Positions 36,087 through 45,685 are shown, counted from the stretch's first letter. The stretch: DNA of 46,244 bases from Bacteroidota bacterium (GCA_014190575.1 BJGQ01000017.1:1-46244); one strand, 5' to 3'. Numbers and translations are program-made. The notes: generated by a model from the sequence alone, not told the origin.

Positions 36087-37501
36087 AACCTTACATCCGC
36101 GCCGGAATTTTAAGATATGTGTTCGCTGATATTTTCAGCACACTCATCGGCTGGATGTTGTTCTTTCTTTTCCGAAAAATTTATATCGAACATTTCTCAT
36201 GGAGCGATGTGGATGAATTAGTTGCCGACCAGAAATTTTTTCTCGGCATCATCATCATTCCGATTTGCTGGGTATTATTATTCTGGATGCTTGGTTTTTA
36301 CACTAACATTTATCGCAAGTCGCGCATCAACGAACTCGCAAAAACTTTTTTAGTGATTGGCTTCGGTGTCATCATTTTATTTTTCACGGTAATGATTGAC
36401 GACCGCATTGTGAATTACCGCGACTACTATATTGCTGTCGGTTTTCTTTTGCTGTCGCAATTTTTATTAACCGGAATATTTCGCTCCATCATTCTTAATA
36501 ATGCAAAGCGACAATTGCACAATAGAAAAGTCGGATTCAATACTTTAATTATTGGTGGAAACATAAGAGCGATTGAAATATTTAAAGAAATAACCAAGGA
36601 CAATTCGCAGGGCTACAATGTGGTTGGCTTCGTGGACACAAACGGAAACTCGACGAACGGACTCGCAGACCATTTAACTTGTCTAGGGAAATTAAATCAA
36701 CTGCAACAATTGATTGCCGAACATCAGGTGGAAGAAGTGATTATTGCCATTGAAACTTCGGAGCATCCGCGATTGAACAGCATCATTAATTTATTAGTGA
36801 ACCGGAATGTGATTATCAAATTGATTCCCGACACTTACGATATTCTCAGTGGATCTGTAAAAATGAATCAGTTGTTAGGTGCTGCGTTTATAGAAATTTA
36901 TCCGGAACTAATGGCGCAGTGGCAATATAATTTCAAGCGAATGGAAGATATTTTCGTTTCAATTATTGTAATGATTTTATTGTCGCCGGTTTATTTGTTC
37001 TGCATGTTGCGTGTGAAGTTTTCTTCGCCGGGAAAAATATTTTATCGTCAGCAACGAATCGGATTGCACGGAAAGCCATTCACGATTTATAAATTCCGTT
37101 CGATGTATGAAGATGCAGAGAAAGACGGTCCCGCATTATCGCGACACGATGATGAACGGATTACCCCATTCGGAAAAGTGATGCGCAAGTGGCGGCTCGA
37201 TGAGTTGCCGCAATTTTACAATGTGCTGAAAGGCGAAATGAGTTTGATTGGTCCACGACCGGAGCGGCAATTTTATATTGACCAGTTGGTGCAGTCCACT
37301 TCCGATTATGTAAATATTCAGCGCGCAAAACCCGGCATCACTTCTTATGGCATGGTGAAATTCGGTTATGCTTCTTCTCTCGATGAAATGGTACACAGAA
37401 TGAAATTCGATTTGTTGTATATTGAAAACATGTCACTCATGCTCGATTTCAAAATCATGATTTACACTGTAAAAACTATCTGGCAGGGAAAAGGAAAATA
37501 G
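36083..37501 (+). CDS. polyprenyl glycosylphosphotransferase (undecaprenyl-phosphate sugar transferase)
   Basis: The 472-residue membrane enzyme transfers a sugar phosphate to undecaprenyl phosphate, the first step of exopolysaccharide or O-antigen units. It has four N-terminal membrane segments, a CoA-binding-like domain (about 150-260; NTLIIGGNIRAIEIFKE) and a C-terminal bacterial sugar transferase domain. That domain shows KFRSMYEDAEKDG, KWRLDELPQFYNVLKGEMSL and GPRPER. The start is TTG at 36083, in TTGA overlapping the lipoprotein stop. No other glycan genes are adjacent, so the sugar and polymer are unknown. Confidence 0.93.
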   Translation: MKPYIRAGILRYVFADIFSTLIGWMLFFLFRKIYIEHFSWSDVDELVADQKFFLGIIIIPICWVLLFWMLGFYTNIYRKSRINELAKTFLVIGFGVIILFFTVMIDDRIVNYRDYYIAVGFLLLSQFLLTGIFRSIILNNAKRQLHNRKVGFNTLIIGGNIRAIEIFKEITKDNSQGYNVVGFVDTNGNSTNGLADHLTCLGKLNQLQQLIAEHQVEEVIIAIETSEHPRLNSIINLLVNRNVIIKLIPDTYDILSGSVKMNQLLGAAFIEIYPELMAQWQYNFKRMEDIFVSIIVMILLSPVYLFCMLRVKFSSPGKIFYRQQRIGLHGKPFTIYKFRSMYEDAEKDGPALSRHDDERITPFGKVMRKWRLDELPQFYNVLKGEMSLIGPRPERQFYIDQLVQSTSDYVNIQRAKPGITSYGMVKFGYASSLDEMVHRMKFDLLYIENMSLMLDFKIMIYTVKTIWQGKGK

Positions 37502-37549
37502 TTTTGAAATGATTATTATTTATTTGCAATCACGATATAATATTGCCGC

Positions 37550-37681
37550 ATGAAAAAATGGTTTGCTGCAAATAAGCAATCAATTATTTTTTGGTTTAAA
37601 CGGGTAGGTGTAATCGGATTTTTATTTTTTCTGATTAAAGGGTTGATATGGATTGCACTCGGATATGTGATATTTAAGTGA
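37550..37681 (+). CDS. 43-residue membrane microprotein
   Basis: A short frame encodes MKKWFAANKQSIIFWFKR, then a single hydrophobic helix of about 25 residues (VGVIGFLFFLIKGLIWIALG) and a short tail ending VIFK. The basic N-terminus predicts that it stays inside. A TAnnTTTG-like sequence (taatattg, 37538-37545) lies just upstream. It follows the sugar transferase by 48 bp and is convergent with the LD-carboxypeptidase with a 12-bp gap. Such microproteins are common in Bacteroidota but have no assigned role. Its coding status rests on composition and position only. Confidence 0.65.
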   Translation: MKKWFAANKQSIIFWFKRVGVIGFLFFLIKGLIWIALGYVIFK

Positions 37682-37693
37682 TTGAAAAAAATT

Positions 37694-38608
37694 TCAAAGC
37701 ATTTTCAATTCTGAAATTTCTTCGTTTACATCCAGTAAATACTCTCCACCCAAAATCAATGCGCGGTTATCGTTTTCATGACCCGCAGGAAAACCAAAGC
37801 AAACAGGGTATTCATAATCTCTCACTGCTTCCATAATAATTTCTTCAGCAGTTTTTCCAAATGGTTTTGCATCATCAAGATTTTTCATTTTAGTTAAATG
37901 ACCTACCACAAGCCCTGCAAGATTTTCCAACTTTCCACTTCGCTTCATCCATTGTAACATGCGGTCGAAGTGATAGAGATATTCATCTACATCTTCGATA
38001 AATAAAATTTTATCGTCTGTGTCAATATCAGAATCAGTTCCTGAAAGATTCTGTAGCAGCGAAAGATTTCCGCCGCATAAAATTCCTTCTTCCTTCCCGA
38101 ACTTATTCAGCGGATGAGAATTGAATTTGTAAGAAACATTTTCTCCAAAAAGTAAATCGCGTAAGCTCTCTAATGAATCTTCTGTATTTTCTTTAAAACT
38201 CAGCGGCATGGTTGAATGAACCGAAGCGATATTATATACACTTAATAGATGCGAATGAAGAACAGTTATATCGCTGTAGCCACAAATCCATTTTGGTTTT
38301 TTAGAAAATTTTCTGAAATCAATATCATCGATGAAGCGAACAGTTCCGTAACCACCGCGAGCACATATAATTGCTTTCACCGAATCGTCATCTAATTGAG
38401 TTTGAAAATCTGCAAGTCGCTCTTCATCAGTTCCCGCAAATTGAAATGCTTCTTTTCCGATTGTGCTTCCCAAAACTACTTCTAATCCCCAACCTTTTAT
38501 TGTATCAATTGCAAAATGAATTTCTTCCTGCGAAATTTTTCTTGCTGTTGCAACTAAGGCAACTTTGTCACTTGATTTTAATTTTTGGGGCGTAATACTT
38601 TTTTCCAT
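37694..38608 (-). CDS. ldcA: LD-carboxypeptidase (S66 family)
   Basis: The 304-residue cytoplasmic enzyme removes the terminal D-alanine from tetrapeptides during murein recycling. The S66 markers are the conserved CARGGYGTVRFIDDID, the nucleophilic serine in CGYSDITVLHS, the glutamate region LFIEDVDEYLYHFDRML and the histidine in CFGFPAGHENDN. The order and length fit the Ser-Glu-His catalytic triad family. It stands alone on the minus strand, divergent from the T9SS protein gene. Confidence 0.93.
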   Translation of the reverse strand: MEKSITPQKLKSSDKVALVATARKISQEEIHFAIDTIKGWGLEVVLGSTIGKEAFQFAGTDEERLADFQTQLDDDSVKAIICARGGYGTVRFIDDIDFRKFSKKPKWICGYSDITVLHSHLLSVYNIASVHSTMPLSFKENTEDSLESLRDLLFGENVSYKFNSHPLNKFGKEEGILCGGNLSLLQNLSGTDSDIDTDDKILFIEDVDEYLYHFDRMLQWMKRSGKLENLAGLVVGHLTKMKNLDDAKPFGKTAEEIIMEAVRDYEYPVCFGFPAGHENDNRALILGGEYLLDVNEEISELKML

Positions 38609-38673
38609 CAGGGCGAAATATAAAGTGCAACTTGGTGCATCCGTGTTATTTTTATTTCACAAAAAAAACCTTC

Positions 38674-39417
38674 ATGAATAATTTTTACAAAACACTTTCA
38701 ATTTTTGCTTTATCTGTTCTGATAAGTTTGAATTCAAAAGCGCAATGCACTTATATAATTCCTGCCGATGTGCATGTCATTTCAAATGATACAAGTATTA
38801 ATAATTCATTTATTCCAACGGACAAATTTTTAATTTGCCCTACAGTCACACTAACTGTTTATGGAAACTCTACGGCCAATAATAAATTTTATCTCGAAAG
38901 TGGGGCAACAATAATTTTCAGCGATTCAATGGGAGCAACACCTTATGGCATGTTTAAAATTTATCTGAAGAGCGGTGCCGCACTTCATTACAATGCAAGT
39001 TCCAATGTTTCATTTCCGTTTCTTGATACTTTAGTGTGGGAGCCCGGAGCGATTTTAATTGATACCGGAAGTTTGTTTTACGACACAACGATTTGCAATC
39101 CATTGGTGTTTGATTATTCATTAATCGGTGGAACTCCATGTGGAACTTTATTTTCCAATAATATTTCAGAACAAAATTCATATAATATTTTTCCGAATCC
39201 ATTTATTGATCATTTGAATATGAGTTTTCAAAATTCAGTAGTTAAAAATTCTGAAATGATTATTTATAATTTTTTAGGAGAGGAATTGGAACATTTTTAT
39301 TTGAATAATGCAATCACTTCCGAAATAAATATGAAAAATACTTGGAGCGGAATTGCGATTCTCGAAATCAGAAATAAGAATGGGGAAATTCATTTTGAAA
39401 AAATTATCCGACAATAA
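38674..39417 (+). CDS. secreted protein of unknown function with T9SS sorting domain
   Basis: I start at ATG 38674 (247 residues), which opens a proper signal peptide (MNNFYKTLSIFALSVLISL, ending near SKAQ). The upstream in-frame codons lie in the promoter. The middle part is a compact repetitive beta region (LTVYGNSTANNKFYLESGAT, GMFKIYLKSGAALHY), suggesting a short beta-helix. The last 80 residues are a type IX sorting domain (NIFPNPFIDHLNMSF through ending EKIIRQ). No specific activity is evident. It lies 65 bp from the divergent LD-carboxypeptidase. Confidence 0.85.
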   Translation: MNNFYKTLSIFALSVLISLNSKAQCTYIIPADVHVISNDTSINNSFIPTDKFLICPTVTLTVYGNSTANNKFYLESGATIIFSDSMGATPYGMFKIYLKSGAALHYNASSNVSFPFLDTLVWEPGAILIDTGSLFYDTTICNPLVFDYSLIGGTPCGTLFSNNISEQNSYNIFPNPFIDHLNMSFQNSVVKNSEMIIYNFLGEELEHFYLNNAITSEINMKNTWSGIAILEIRNKNGEIHFEKIIRQ

Positions 39418-39436
39418 ATTTTTCACTCATTTTTCC

Positions 39437-39706
39437 ATGCAAAACACAGAGCCGAAATCTCATCTGCAGCAAATTCATACAACTTACATTAATATCGTTT
39501 GCTTTTTCCTGATGTTGTTCTTTGGATTTATTGGTGGGTGGCTACCGATGTATAGTTACTGGAAAAATATTTCGTGGGAATTAGCAAATACATCCTTTAT
39601 TACCGGTTGTGTTTTGTCAAGTGTTCAGCTTGCTGATAAAAAATGGCTGATTCCATCGGCCGGATTTGTTTTGATTTCAATATCCTTTATTGGATTTTTA
39701 CACTGA
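39437..39706 (+). CDS. N-terminal half of a split multi-pass membrane protein
   Basis: Starting at ATG 39437 (MQNTEPKSH), this 89-residue frame has hydrophobic segments at about 17-38, 50-64 and 68-88. It stops abruptly at TGA (39704-39706) right after SFIGFLH. The neighbouring frame at 39643-39993 continues with TLIPCDTPEK and two or three more membrane segments. The two are probably halves of one protein interrupted by a -1 shift near 39693-39703. No family is recognised. It follows the T9SS gene by 19 bp. Confidence 0.6.
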   Translation: MQNTEPKSHLQQIHTTYINIVCFFLMLFFGFIGGWLPMYSYWKNISWELANTSFITGCVLSSVQLADKKWLIPSAGFVLISISFIGFLH

Positions 39707-39993
39707 TTCCATGTGATACTCCCGAAAAAATTCAGGAGGTCGCCAAGAATGTAATCCTCATAATTCCTTCCATGATAATGATAAGTTCTTATCGCCCGTT
39801 TCCGGTTTGGGTTCGGCTATTCGGCTTCTGTGCCTGCATTCCATACATCCTGATTTTAGTTCTTGCAAAATCAGAAATAGAACAAGGGTACTTTCAGTTG
39901 TTGCTTGGATTAGGATATTTTCTGATTGAAGTTACAGCTGTATCATGGGGAATTTATTTTCTTAAAATCCTCAATGCGGATCGAAAAAAATAA
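39643..39993 (+). CDS. C-terminal half of a split multi-pass membrane protein
   Basis: This frame is open from an ATG at 39643 that lies inside the upstream gene; its true translated start is uncertain. The convincing part begins near 39714 and contains SMIMISSYRPFPVWVRLFGF with a following hydrophobic stretch and LLLGLGYFLIEVTAVSWGI. These would be two or three membrane segments, with a basic tail ending NADRKK. Its composition continues naturally from the preceding frame, which suggests a frameshifted gene rather than two proteins. Confidence 0.5.
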   Translation: MADSIGRICFDFNILYWIFTLIPCDTPEKIQEVAKNVILIIPSMIMISSYRPFPVWVRLFGFCACIPYILILVLAKSEIEQGYFQLLLGLGYFLIEVTAVSWGIYFLKILNADRKK

Positions 39994-40091
39994 TTTCCAC
40001 ATAACTGAGTAACTGTAATATGTATTTTACAATCTGCAATCGTTAATCCACGATTATATTTATCGGCGAAACAATAGAGTGATTTTATTTG

Positions 40092-42146
40092 ATGGAGAAT
40101 AAGTGGAAACGATATACTGTTACAGCTGCCCTGCCTTATGCAAATGGTGGAATTCACCTTGGACATTTAGCTGGTGCCTACCTTCCTGCTGATACTTATG
40201 CGCGGTACCGTCGCTTGAAGGGTGATGATGTATTATATATCTGCGGAAGCGATGAACATGGAGTGCCAATTACACTTGGTGCTCGTAAGGAAGGGATTAC
40301 ACCGCAGCAGTTTGTTGATAAGTATCACTCGTTGATGAAAAATTCTTTTGCGGAGTTTGGAATTTCATTCGATATCTATTCAAGAACTTCAAATAAAATT
40401 CATCACGAAACCGCGCAACAATTTTTTTTGGATTTATATAACAAGGGAGTTTTTACTGAAGAAACATCGCAGCAGTTGTATGATGAACAGGAAAAAATGT
40501 TTCTGGCAGACAGGTACATCATGGGCACTTGTCCGGTTTGCGGAAATGAAAAAGCGTATGGCGACCAATGCGAAAAATGCGGAAGTAGTTTATCACCAAA
40601 AGATTTAAAGAATCCTGTATCAGTTTTAAGTGGCAATGTTCCGGTCATGAAGGAAACAAAACACTGGTACCTGCCACTACAAAATTATGAGCCGTGGTTG
40701 CGCGAATGGATTTTAGACAATCATAAAGACGATTGGAAAACCAATGTGTATGGTCAGTGTAAAAGCTGGCTCGATGGAGGATTACAACCACGCGCAATGA
40801 CCCGCGACTTGGATTGGGGAGTTAAAGTTCCATTGCCAGGTTCAGAACACAAAGTTTTGTATGTATGGTTCGATGCGCCTATTGGTTACATAAGTGCAAC
40901 AAAGGAATTGAAACCAAACGATTGGGAAAAATATTGGAAAGACAAAGACACACGATTGTTACACTTCATCGGGAAAGACAATATAGTTTTTCATTGCATC
41001 ATATTTCCAACCATACTTCATTCGCATGGCGAATACATTGTTCCCGATAATGTTCCGGCAAATGAGTTTTTGAATTTAGAAGGAGAAAAACTTTCTACCT
41101 CGCGCAACTGGGCAGTATGGCTCCACGATTACTTAAAAGATTTTCCTGGCATGCAGGACACGCTTCGGTATGTATTAACTTCCATTGCACCTGAAACAAA
41201 GGACAGTGATTTTACCTGGAAAGATTTTCAGGACAGACACAATAATGAACTAGTTGCTATTCTCGGAAATTTCGTGAATCGAACAATGGTGCTCACCCAT
41301 AAATTTTATAACGGAAAAATTCCAGTATACGGAAATTTAACTGAGAGCGACCGTGAATTAATTGCATCAATAAAAGTAGCTCAACAAAATATTTGTGACT
41401 CGCTGGAAAAATTTCGTTTCCGTGAGGCGCTTCAGGAATTAATGAATCTTGCTCGAGCAGGAAATAAATATTTAACAGATAACGAACCCTGGAAAATTGT
41501 AAAGTCAAACGAAGAACGATGTGCCACAGTGATGTATCTCTCAATTGAAATTACAGCTTATCTCGCCCAACTTATGCAGCCATTTCTGCCGGTAGCAGCT
41601 GAGAAAACACTGAGCATGTTAAATCTTCCGAAGAAAAACTGGAGTGCTGAATTGAAAGGACAATTGATTCATCCCGGTCATCAATTAAATGAAGCAGGAT
41701 TAATGTTCAGAAAAATTGAGGATGAAGAAATAACAGCCCAGGTTGAAAAATTAAAAGCCAATCAAAAACAAGTTGTATTGCAAACTGAACCCAAAAATCC
41801 TGAATCTGAAATAGCTAACTCAGTAATTAATTATGATGATTTTGCTAAACTTGAGTTGAGAGTAGGAACGGTAACTGCTGCCGAGAAAGTTAAGAAAGCT
41901 GATAAATTGTTGCAGTTGACAATTGACATGGGAAATGAAGTTCGTACCATTGTTTCTGGAATAGCTGAACATTATACTCCAGAGCAGATGATTGGAAAAC
42001 AAGTAAGCGTTGTTGCCAACCTTGCGCCGAGAAAAATAAAGGGCATTGAATCAAAAGGAATGATTTTGATGGCAGAAGATGCCGATGGAAAATTAAAAAT
42101 CGTTTCGCCTGCAGAAACGGTAAATTCCGGAAGCAAAATATCCTGA
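40092..42146 (+). CDS. metG: methionyl-tRNA synthetase
   Basis: MetG charges tRNA-Met. The 684-residue protein has the class I signature in [16 protein letters not shown] (HLGH), the zinc-knuckle cysteines [17 protein letters not shown], the KMSKS-like loop [10 protein letters not shown], and the tight-binding [11 protein letters not shown]. The last 110 residues are a dimerising tRNA-binding (EMAP-II/Trbp111) domain ([20 protein letters not shown]). The start is ATG 40092; a TTG one codon upstream is also in frame. It is followed 7 bp later by murB, so the two are cotranscribed. Confidence 0.97.
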   Translation: MENKWKRYTVTAALPYANGGIHLGHLAGAYLPADTYARYRRLKGDDVLYICGSDEHGVPITLGARKEGITPQQFVDKYHSLMKNSFAEFGISFDIYSRTSNKIHHETAQQFFLDLYNKGVFTEETSQQLYDEQEKMFLADRYIMGTCPVCGNEKAYGDQCEKCGSSLSPKDLKNPVSVLSGNVPVMKETKHWYLPLQNYEPWLREWILDNHKDDWKTNVYGQCKSWLDGGLQPRAMTRDLDWGVKVPLPGSEHKVLYVWFDAPIGYISATKELKPNDWEKYWKDKDTRLLHFIGKDNIVFHCIIFPTILHSHGEYIVPDNVPANEFLNLEGEKLSTSRNWAVWLHDYLKDFPGMQDTLRYVLTSIAPETKDSDFTWKDFQDRHNNELVAILGNFVNRTMVLTHKFYNGKIPVYGNLTESDRELIASIKVAQQNICDSLEKFRFREALQELMNLARAGNKYLTDNEPWKIVKSNEERCATVMYLSIEITAYLAQLMQPFLPVAAEKTLSMLNLPKKNWSAELKGQLIHPGHQLNEAGLMFRKIEDEEITAQVEKLKANQKQVVLQTEPKNPESEIANSVINYDDFAKLELRVGTVTAAEKVKKADKLLQLTIDMGNEVRTIVSGIAEHYTPEQMIGKQVSVVANLAPRKIKGIESKGMILMAEDADGKLKIVSPAETVNSGSKIS

Positions 42147-42153
42147 TTACAAT

Positions 42154-43170
42154 ATGCTGATTTCAGAAAACATTTCGCTTCTTCCTTTTAACACTTTTCA
42201 TATTGATGTCAAAGCAAAATATTTTGCTGATGTAAAAAATGAAAATGATTTCAGCGAATTATTGCAAGAAGAAAAATTCCGCTCGCAACAAAAATTAATT
42301 CTCGGAGGTGGCAGCAATATTCTTTTCACAAAAAACTTTGATGGCATTGTTGTGAAAAATTCTTTCACTGGAATTTCTATAGTGAAGGAAGATGAAAATT
42401 ATGTGTGGGTAAAAGCAGCGGCAGGAGAAGTGTGGCATCAGTTTGTGTTGTGGTGCATTGAAAAAAATCTCGCAGGACTTGAAAATCTCTCGCTCATTCC
42501 GGGGCAGGTTGGAGCAGCACCCATGCAAAATATAGGAGCGTATGGGGTAGAGATAAAAGATGTGTTTGATGAATTGGAAGCAGTTGAAATTGTGACTGGC
42601 GAAAAGGTGAATTTCAAAAATGCTGAATGTGAATTCGGTTATCGCGAAAGTGTTTTCAAAAACAAATTCAAAAATCAATTCCTGATTTCTGCTGTAACAT
42701 TTCGTTTAAATAAAATTCCAAAATTCAATGTCAACTACGGTGATATTAAAATGACATTGGATGAAATGCGTGTGAACGAACTCACCATAAAAGCAGTGAG
42801 TGATGCAGTTATAAAAATCCGCACTTCGAAATTACCTGACCCAAAAGTTTTAGGTAATGCAGGAAGTTTTTTCAAAAATCCGGTAATCACAAAAGAGGAG
42901 TTTGATATTTTCATTTCGAAAAATCCATTGGCTAATAACTATCCGCAAAAAGACGGAACGGTAAAAGTTCCTGCTGGTTGGCTGATTGAGCAATGTGGTT
43001 GGAAAGGAAAAATTGTTGGCCACACCGGCTCTCACAAATCACAGGCATTGGTATTAGTTAATTATGGTGGCGCAACCGGAAACGAAGTGTATCAACTCGC
43101 ACTCGATATTCAGAAATCAGTTCACGATAAATTCGGAATTACTATTCAGCCGGAAGTTAATCTGGTTTGA
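42154..43170 (+). CDS. murB: UDP-N-acetylenolpyruvoylglucosamine reductase MurB
   Basis: MurB reduces UDP-GlcNAc-enolpyruvate to UDP-MurNAc using FAD and NADPH in peptidoglycan synthesis. The 338-residue protein shows the FAD motif LILGGGSNILF, LENLSLIPGQVGAAPMQNIG, the tyrosine-loop region CEFGYRESVFK, the catalytic serine in GNAGSFFKNPVI and the terminal IQPEVNLV glutamate. Length and layout fit the type I enzyme. It lies 7 bp downstream of metG. Confidence 0.96.
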   Translation: MLISENISLLPFNTFHIDVKAKYFADVKNENDFSELLQEEKFRSQQKLILGGGSNILFTKNFDGIVVKNSFTGISIVKEDENYVWVKAAAGEVWHQFVLWCIEKNLAGLENLSLIPGQVGAAPMQNIGAYGVEIKDVFDELEAVEIVTGEKVNFKNAECEFGYRESVFKNKFKNQFLISAVTFRLNKIPKFNVNYGDIKMTLDEMRVNELTIKAVSDAVIKIRTSKLPDPKVLGNAGSFFKNPVITKEEFDIFISKNPLANNYPQKDGTVKVPAGWLIEQCGWKGKIVGHTGSHKSQALVLVNYGGATGNEVYQLALDIQKSVHDKFGITIQPEVNLV

Positions 43171-43197
43171 TTTTCCCTAAAAAATAATTTTTGCACT

Positions 43198-43221
43198 GTA
43201 ACTTTTTCGTCCTTCTGCATT
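43198..43221 (+). promoter_or_regulatory. shared upstream element of the TonB receptor gene (copy 1)
   Basis: The 24-bp sequence beginning gtaactttttcgtcc lies 19 bp before the receptor ATG. It is repeated with one mismatch upstream of the head-GIN gene at 45640-45663. It contains a TCCTTCTG box resembling the -7 TAnnTTTG element. Length and identity exceed a bare promoter, so a shared operator is possible. Confidence 0.5.
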
Positions 43222-43239
43222 CTCTTATAAATTTTATTT

Positions 43240-45597
43240 ATGATGAAGAGATTGTTGCTCGTTTCGGTTTTTGTTTGTGCGATTAATTTTTCTCAGGCAC
43301 AAAACCTCACACAGGTTATTCGCGGAACGGTGATTGATAAAAATGTAAAGAATGAATTGATAGGTGCCACTGTTACACTTCCATCCACTTCACCCATGCT
43401 TGGTACAGTAACAGATGTAAACGGAAATTTCAGAATTGATAATGTACTTGCCGGAACTTATACCATTCGTGTTTCATACATCGGTTACAAACCACTGGAT
43501 ATTCCGAATGTGCAGGTGAACACAGGTAAAGAAACAGTACTGACAATAGAGCTGGAAGAAAATATTATTCAGGGAAATGAAATAATTGTAACAGCCGACA
43601 AACGAAAAGATCAACCACTGAATGAACTTTCAACTGTGAGCGCCCGCACTTTTTCGGTGGAAGAAACCCAACGATATGCGGCGGCAGTAAACGACCCCGG
43701 AAGAATGGTTACCTCATTTGCCGGAGTGGTTTCAACCGATGATGGAAATAATAAAATTTCCATTCGAGGCAATTCACCCAACGGTTTGTTGTGGCGAATG
43801 GAAGGAATTGATATTCCGAATCCGAATCATTTTTCAGGTGTAGGAACATCGGGCGGCGGCATTTCAATTCTCAGTGCGCAGTTGCTTTCCAATTCTGATT
43901 TCATCAGTGGCGCATTTGCGGCAGAGTATGGCAATGCGCTCTCCGGAGTTTTCGATTTGAAATTGCGAAAGGGAAACAATGAGAAAAATGAATTCACTGC
44001 GCAGGCAAGTGTGCTCGGATTGAGTTTCGCGGCTGAAGGTCCGTTCAAAAAAAATTATGGTGGTTCATATCTCGTGAATTACCGATACTCAACGCTTGGA
44101 ATATTAAGCAAATTGGGTGTGCTGGATATTGGTGGTGTTACCACTTTTCAGGATTTATCATTCAATGTTTTTCTTCCAACAAAAAAAGCCGGATACTTCA
44201 GCTTGTTTGGAATTGGTGGATTGAGTGCACAGAATTTTAAAGCGATTGCTGACACTGCTGAATGGGAACATTTTTATGATCGACTCGGCAGCACATTTTT
44301 TTCCAACACAGGTGTAACAGGTTTTACTCACTCTTATATTTTTAATTCGAAAGCATACTTGCGCACTTCAGTTTCAATATCAGGAGAAGGAAAAGGATAC
44401 AATGAAAATTATACTGATGATGAACTGAATCTTGTTAAAACCGATGATGAATCATTTCAAATCATTAAGCAGTCTGCATCATCAGTTCTCAATTATAAAT
44501 TCAATTCGAAACTTTTGTTGCGAACCGGATTCTCGCAAACACGAAGCAGTTTTAAATTGAAGAGCGAGCGGAGTGCGGTTCCCGGTGATGAATTAATTAC
44601 AGAAGTTGATGGAAGCGGCGAAGCTTATGACTCGCAGATTTTTGCGCAGGTGAAGTACAGCATCAGCAATAAATTTTCAGTGAATGCCGGATTACACGCA
44701 ATGTATCTATGGTTGAACAATAAAAATTCCATTGAGCCACGCGCTTCATTGAAATATGATATTGGCGAAAAGCAAAGCTTCAGTATCGGATATGGTTTAC
44801 ATAGTCAGCAACAACCAATCGGTTTATACTTTGCTCAGGCGATTGATGCAAATGGAAAAAAATTTTATCCAAACCGTGATTTGAATTTTACAAAAGCGCA
44901 CCACTTGGTTTTATCTTACAATTACTTGCTTGGTCAGAATCTCAGAATCAAAACAGAATTTTATTATCAGTGGTTATTTGATGTACCTGTCAGTAATGAT
45001 TCATCTACTTCATTCTCCATGTTGAATCAGGCCGAAGGATTTATTTCTGAAAAGCTAATCAATAACGGAACAGGAACTAACCGAGGAATGGAATTCACAC
45101 TCGAAAAATTTTTATCCAATCGTTTTTATTACTTGCTATCATTTTCATTGTATGAATCGAAATACAAAGGTTCGGATGGCATTGAACGCAACACCCGCTA
45201 CAATGGAAATATGGCCGGAAGTTTTACAGCAGGGAAAGAATTTATGTTGTCAAAAAAACCGGAGGCAACCATTCTTGGCTTCAATACAAAAATTCTTTAT
45301 TCAGGTGGTTATCGTTTTACTCCCATTGATTTGGAAGCATCCATTGCTTCCGGACGAACCATTGAAACTGAGAACAGTGCTTTCAGTAAACAAAATCCTG
45401 CCTATTTCAGAATCGATGCGGCCATAAGTTTAAAGCGCAACAAGCCGAATCATACCACCATTTTATCACTTGATGTTCAGAATGCCACTAACCGGAAAAA
45501 TGTTTTTGGTCAGTATTTCGAACCGCAGAAACAGTCAATAGTCACTTATTACCAAACGAGCATTATTCCTGTTTTGAGTTATAAAGTGGAATTTTAA
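43240..45597 (+). CDS. TonB-dependent receptor with carboxypeptidase-regulatory-like domain
   Basis: This 785-residue outer membrane protein has a signal peptide (about 1-20, SQAQ) and a CarboxypepD_reg-like domain (about 24-110; GTVIDKNVKNELIGATVTL, GNFRIDNVLAGTYTIRVSY). A plug domain follows (about 150-260; KISIRGNSPNGLLWRMEGID) and then a 22-strand type barrel ending ISLKRNKPNHTTILSLDVQN and SYKVEF. No partner SusD follows, so it is not a glycan-utilisation pair. The substrate is unknown. A second ATG one codon downstream is equivalent. It shares an upstream element with the next gene. Confidence 0.93.
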   Translation: MMKRLLLVSVFVCAINFSQAQNLTQVIRGTVIDKNVKNELIGATVTLPSTSPMLGTVTDVNGNFRIDNVLAGTYTIRVSYIGYKPLDIPNVQVNTGKETVLTIELEENIIQGNEIIVTADKRKDQPLNELSTVSARTFSVEETQRYAAAVNDPGRMVTSFAGVVSTDDGNNKISIRGNSPNGLLWRMEGIDIPNPNHFSGVGTSGGGISILSAQLLSNSDFISGAFAAEYGNALSGVFDLKLRKGNNEKNEFTAQASVLGLSFAAEGPFKKNYGGSYLVNYRYSTLGILSKLGVLDIGGVTTFQDLSFNVFLPTKKAGYFSLFGIGGLSAQNFKAIADTAEWEHFYDRLGSTFFSNTGVTGFTHSYIFNSKAYLRTSVSISGEGKGYNENYTDDELNLVKTDDESFQIIKQSASSVLNYKFNSKLLLRTGFSQTRSSFKLKSERSAVPGDELITEVDGSGEAYDSQIFAQVKYSISNKFSVNAGLHAMYLWLNNKNSIEPRASLKYDIGEKQSFSIGYGLHSQQQPIGLYFAQAIDANGKKFYPNRDLNFTKAHHLVLSYNYLLGQNLRIKTEFYYQWLFDVPVSNDSSTSFSMLNQAEGFISEKLINNGTGTNRGMEFTLEKFLSNRFYYLLSFSLYESKYKGSDGIERNTRYNGNMAGSFTAGKEFMLSKKPEATILGFNTKILYSGGYRFTPIDLEASIASGRTIETENSAFSKQNPAYFRIDAAISLKRNKPNHTTILSLDVQNATNRKNVFGQYFEPQKQSIVTYYQTSIIPVLSYKVEF

Positions 45598-45639
45598 TTT
45601 CTAAAACGAACTGTGAAAAAAATATTTTTTCGTTCTGCC

Positions 45640-45663
45640 GTAACTTTTTCGTCCTTTTGCATT
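45640..45663 (+). promoter_or_regulatory. shared upstream element of the head-GIN gene (copy 2)
   Basis: This nearly exact copy (23 of 24 bases) of the element at 43198-43221 contains TCCTTTTG (45652-45659), preceded by TTCG 19 bp earlier. The -33/-7 spacing is therefore correct for a Bacteroidota promoter. It lies 22 bp before the ATG at 45686. Confidence 0.55.
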
Positions 45664-45685
45664 TATAGTATAAACAACTTTTAAA

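Noticed and set aside
39693-39703. Programmed -1 frameshift in the split membrane gene
   Set aside because: The local heptamer (A TTT TTA) does not follow the X XXY YYZ rule, and no stimulatory hairpin was seen, so an indel is more likely.
43240-45597. SusCD-type glycan-utilisation locus
   Set aside because: The receptor has no SusD-like gene after it and no glycoside hydrolases nearby, so it was called a general TonB-dependent receptor.
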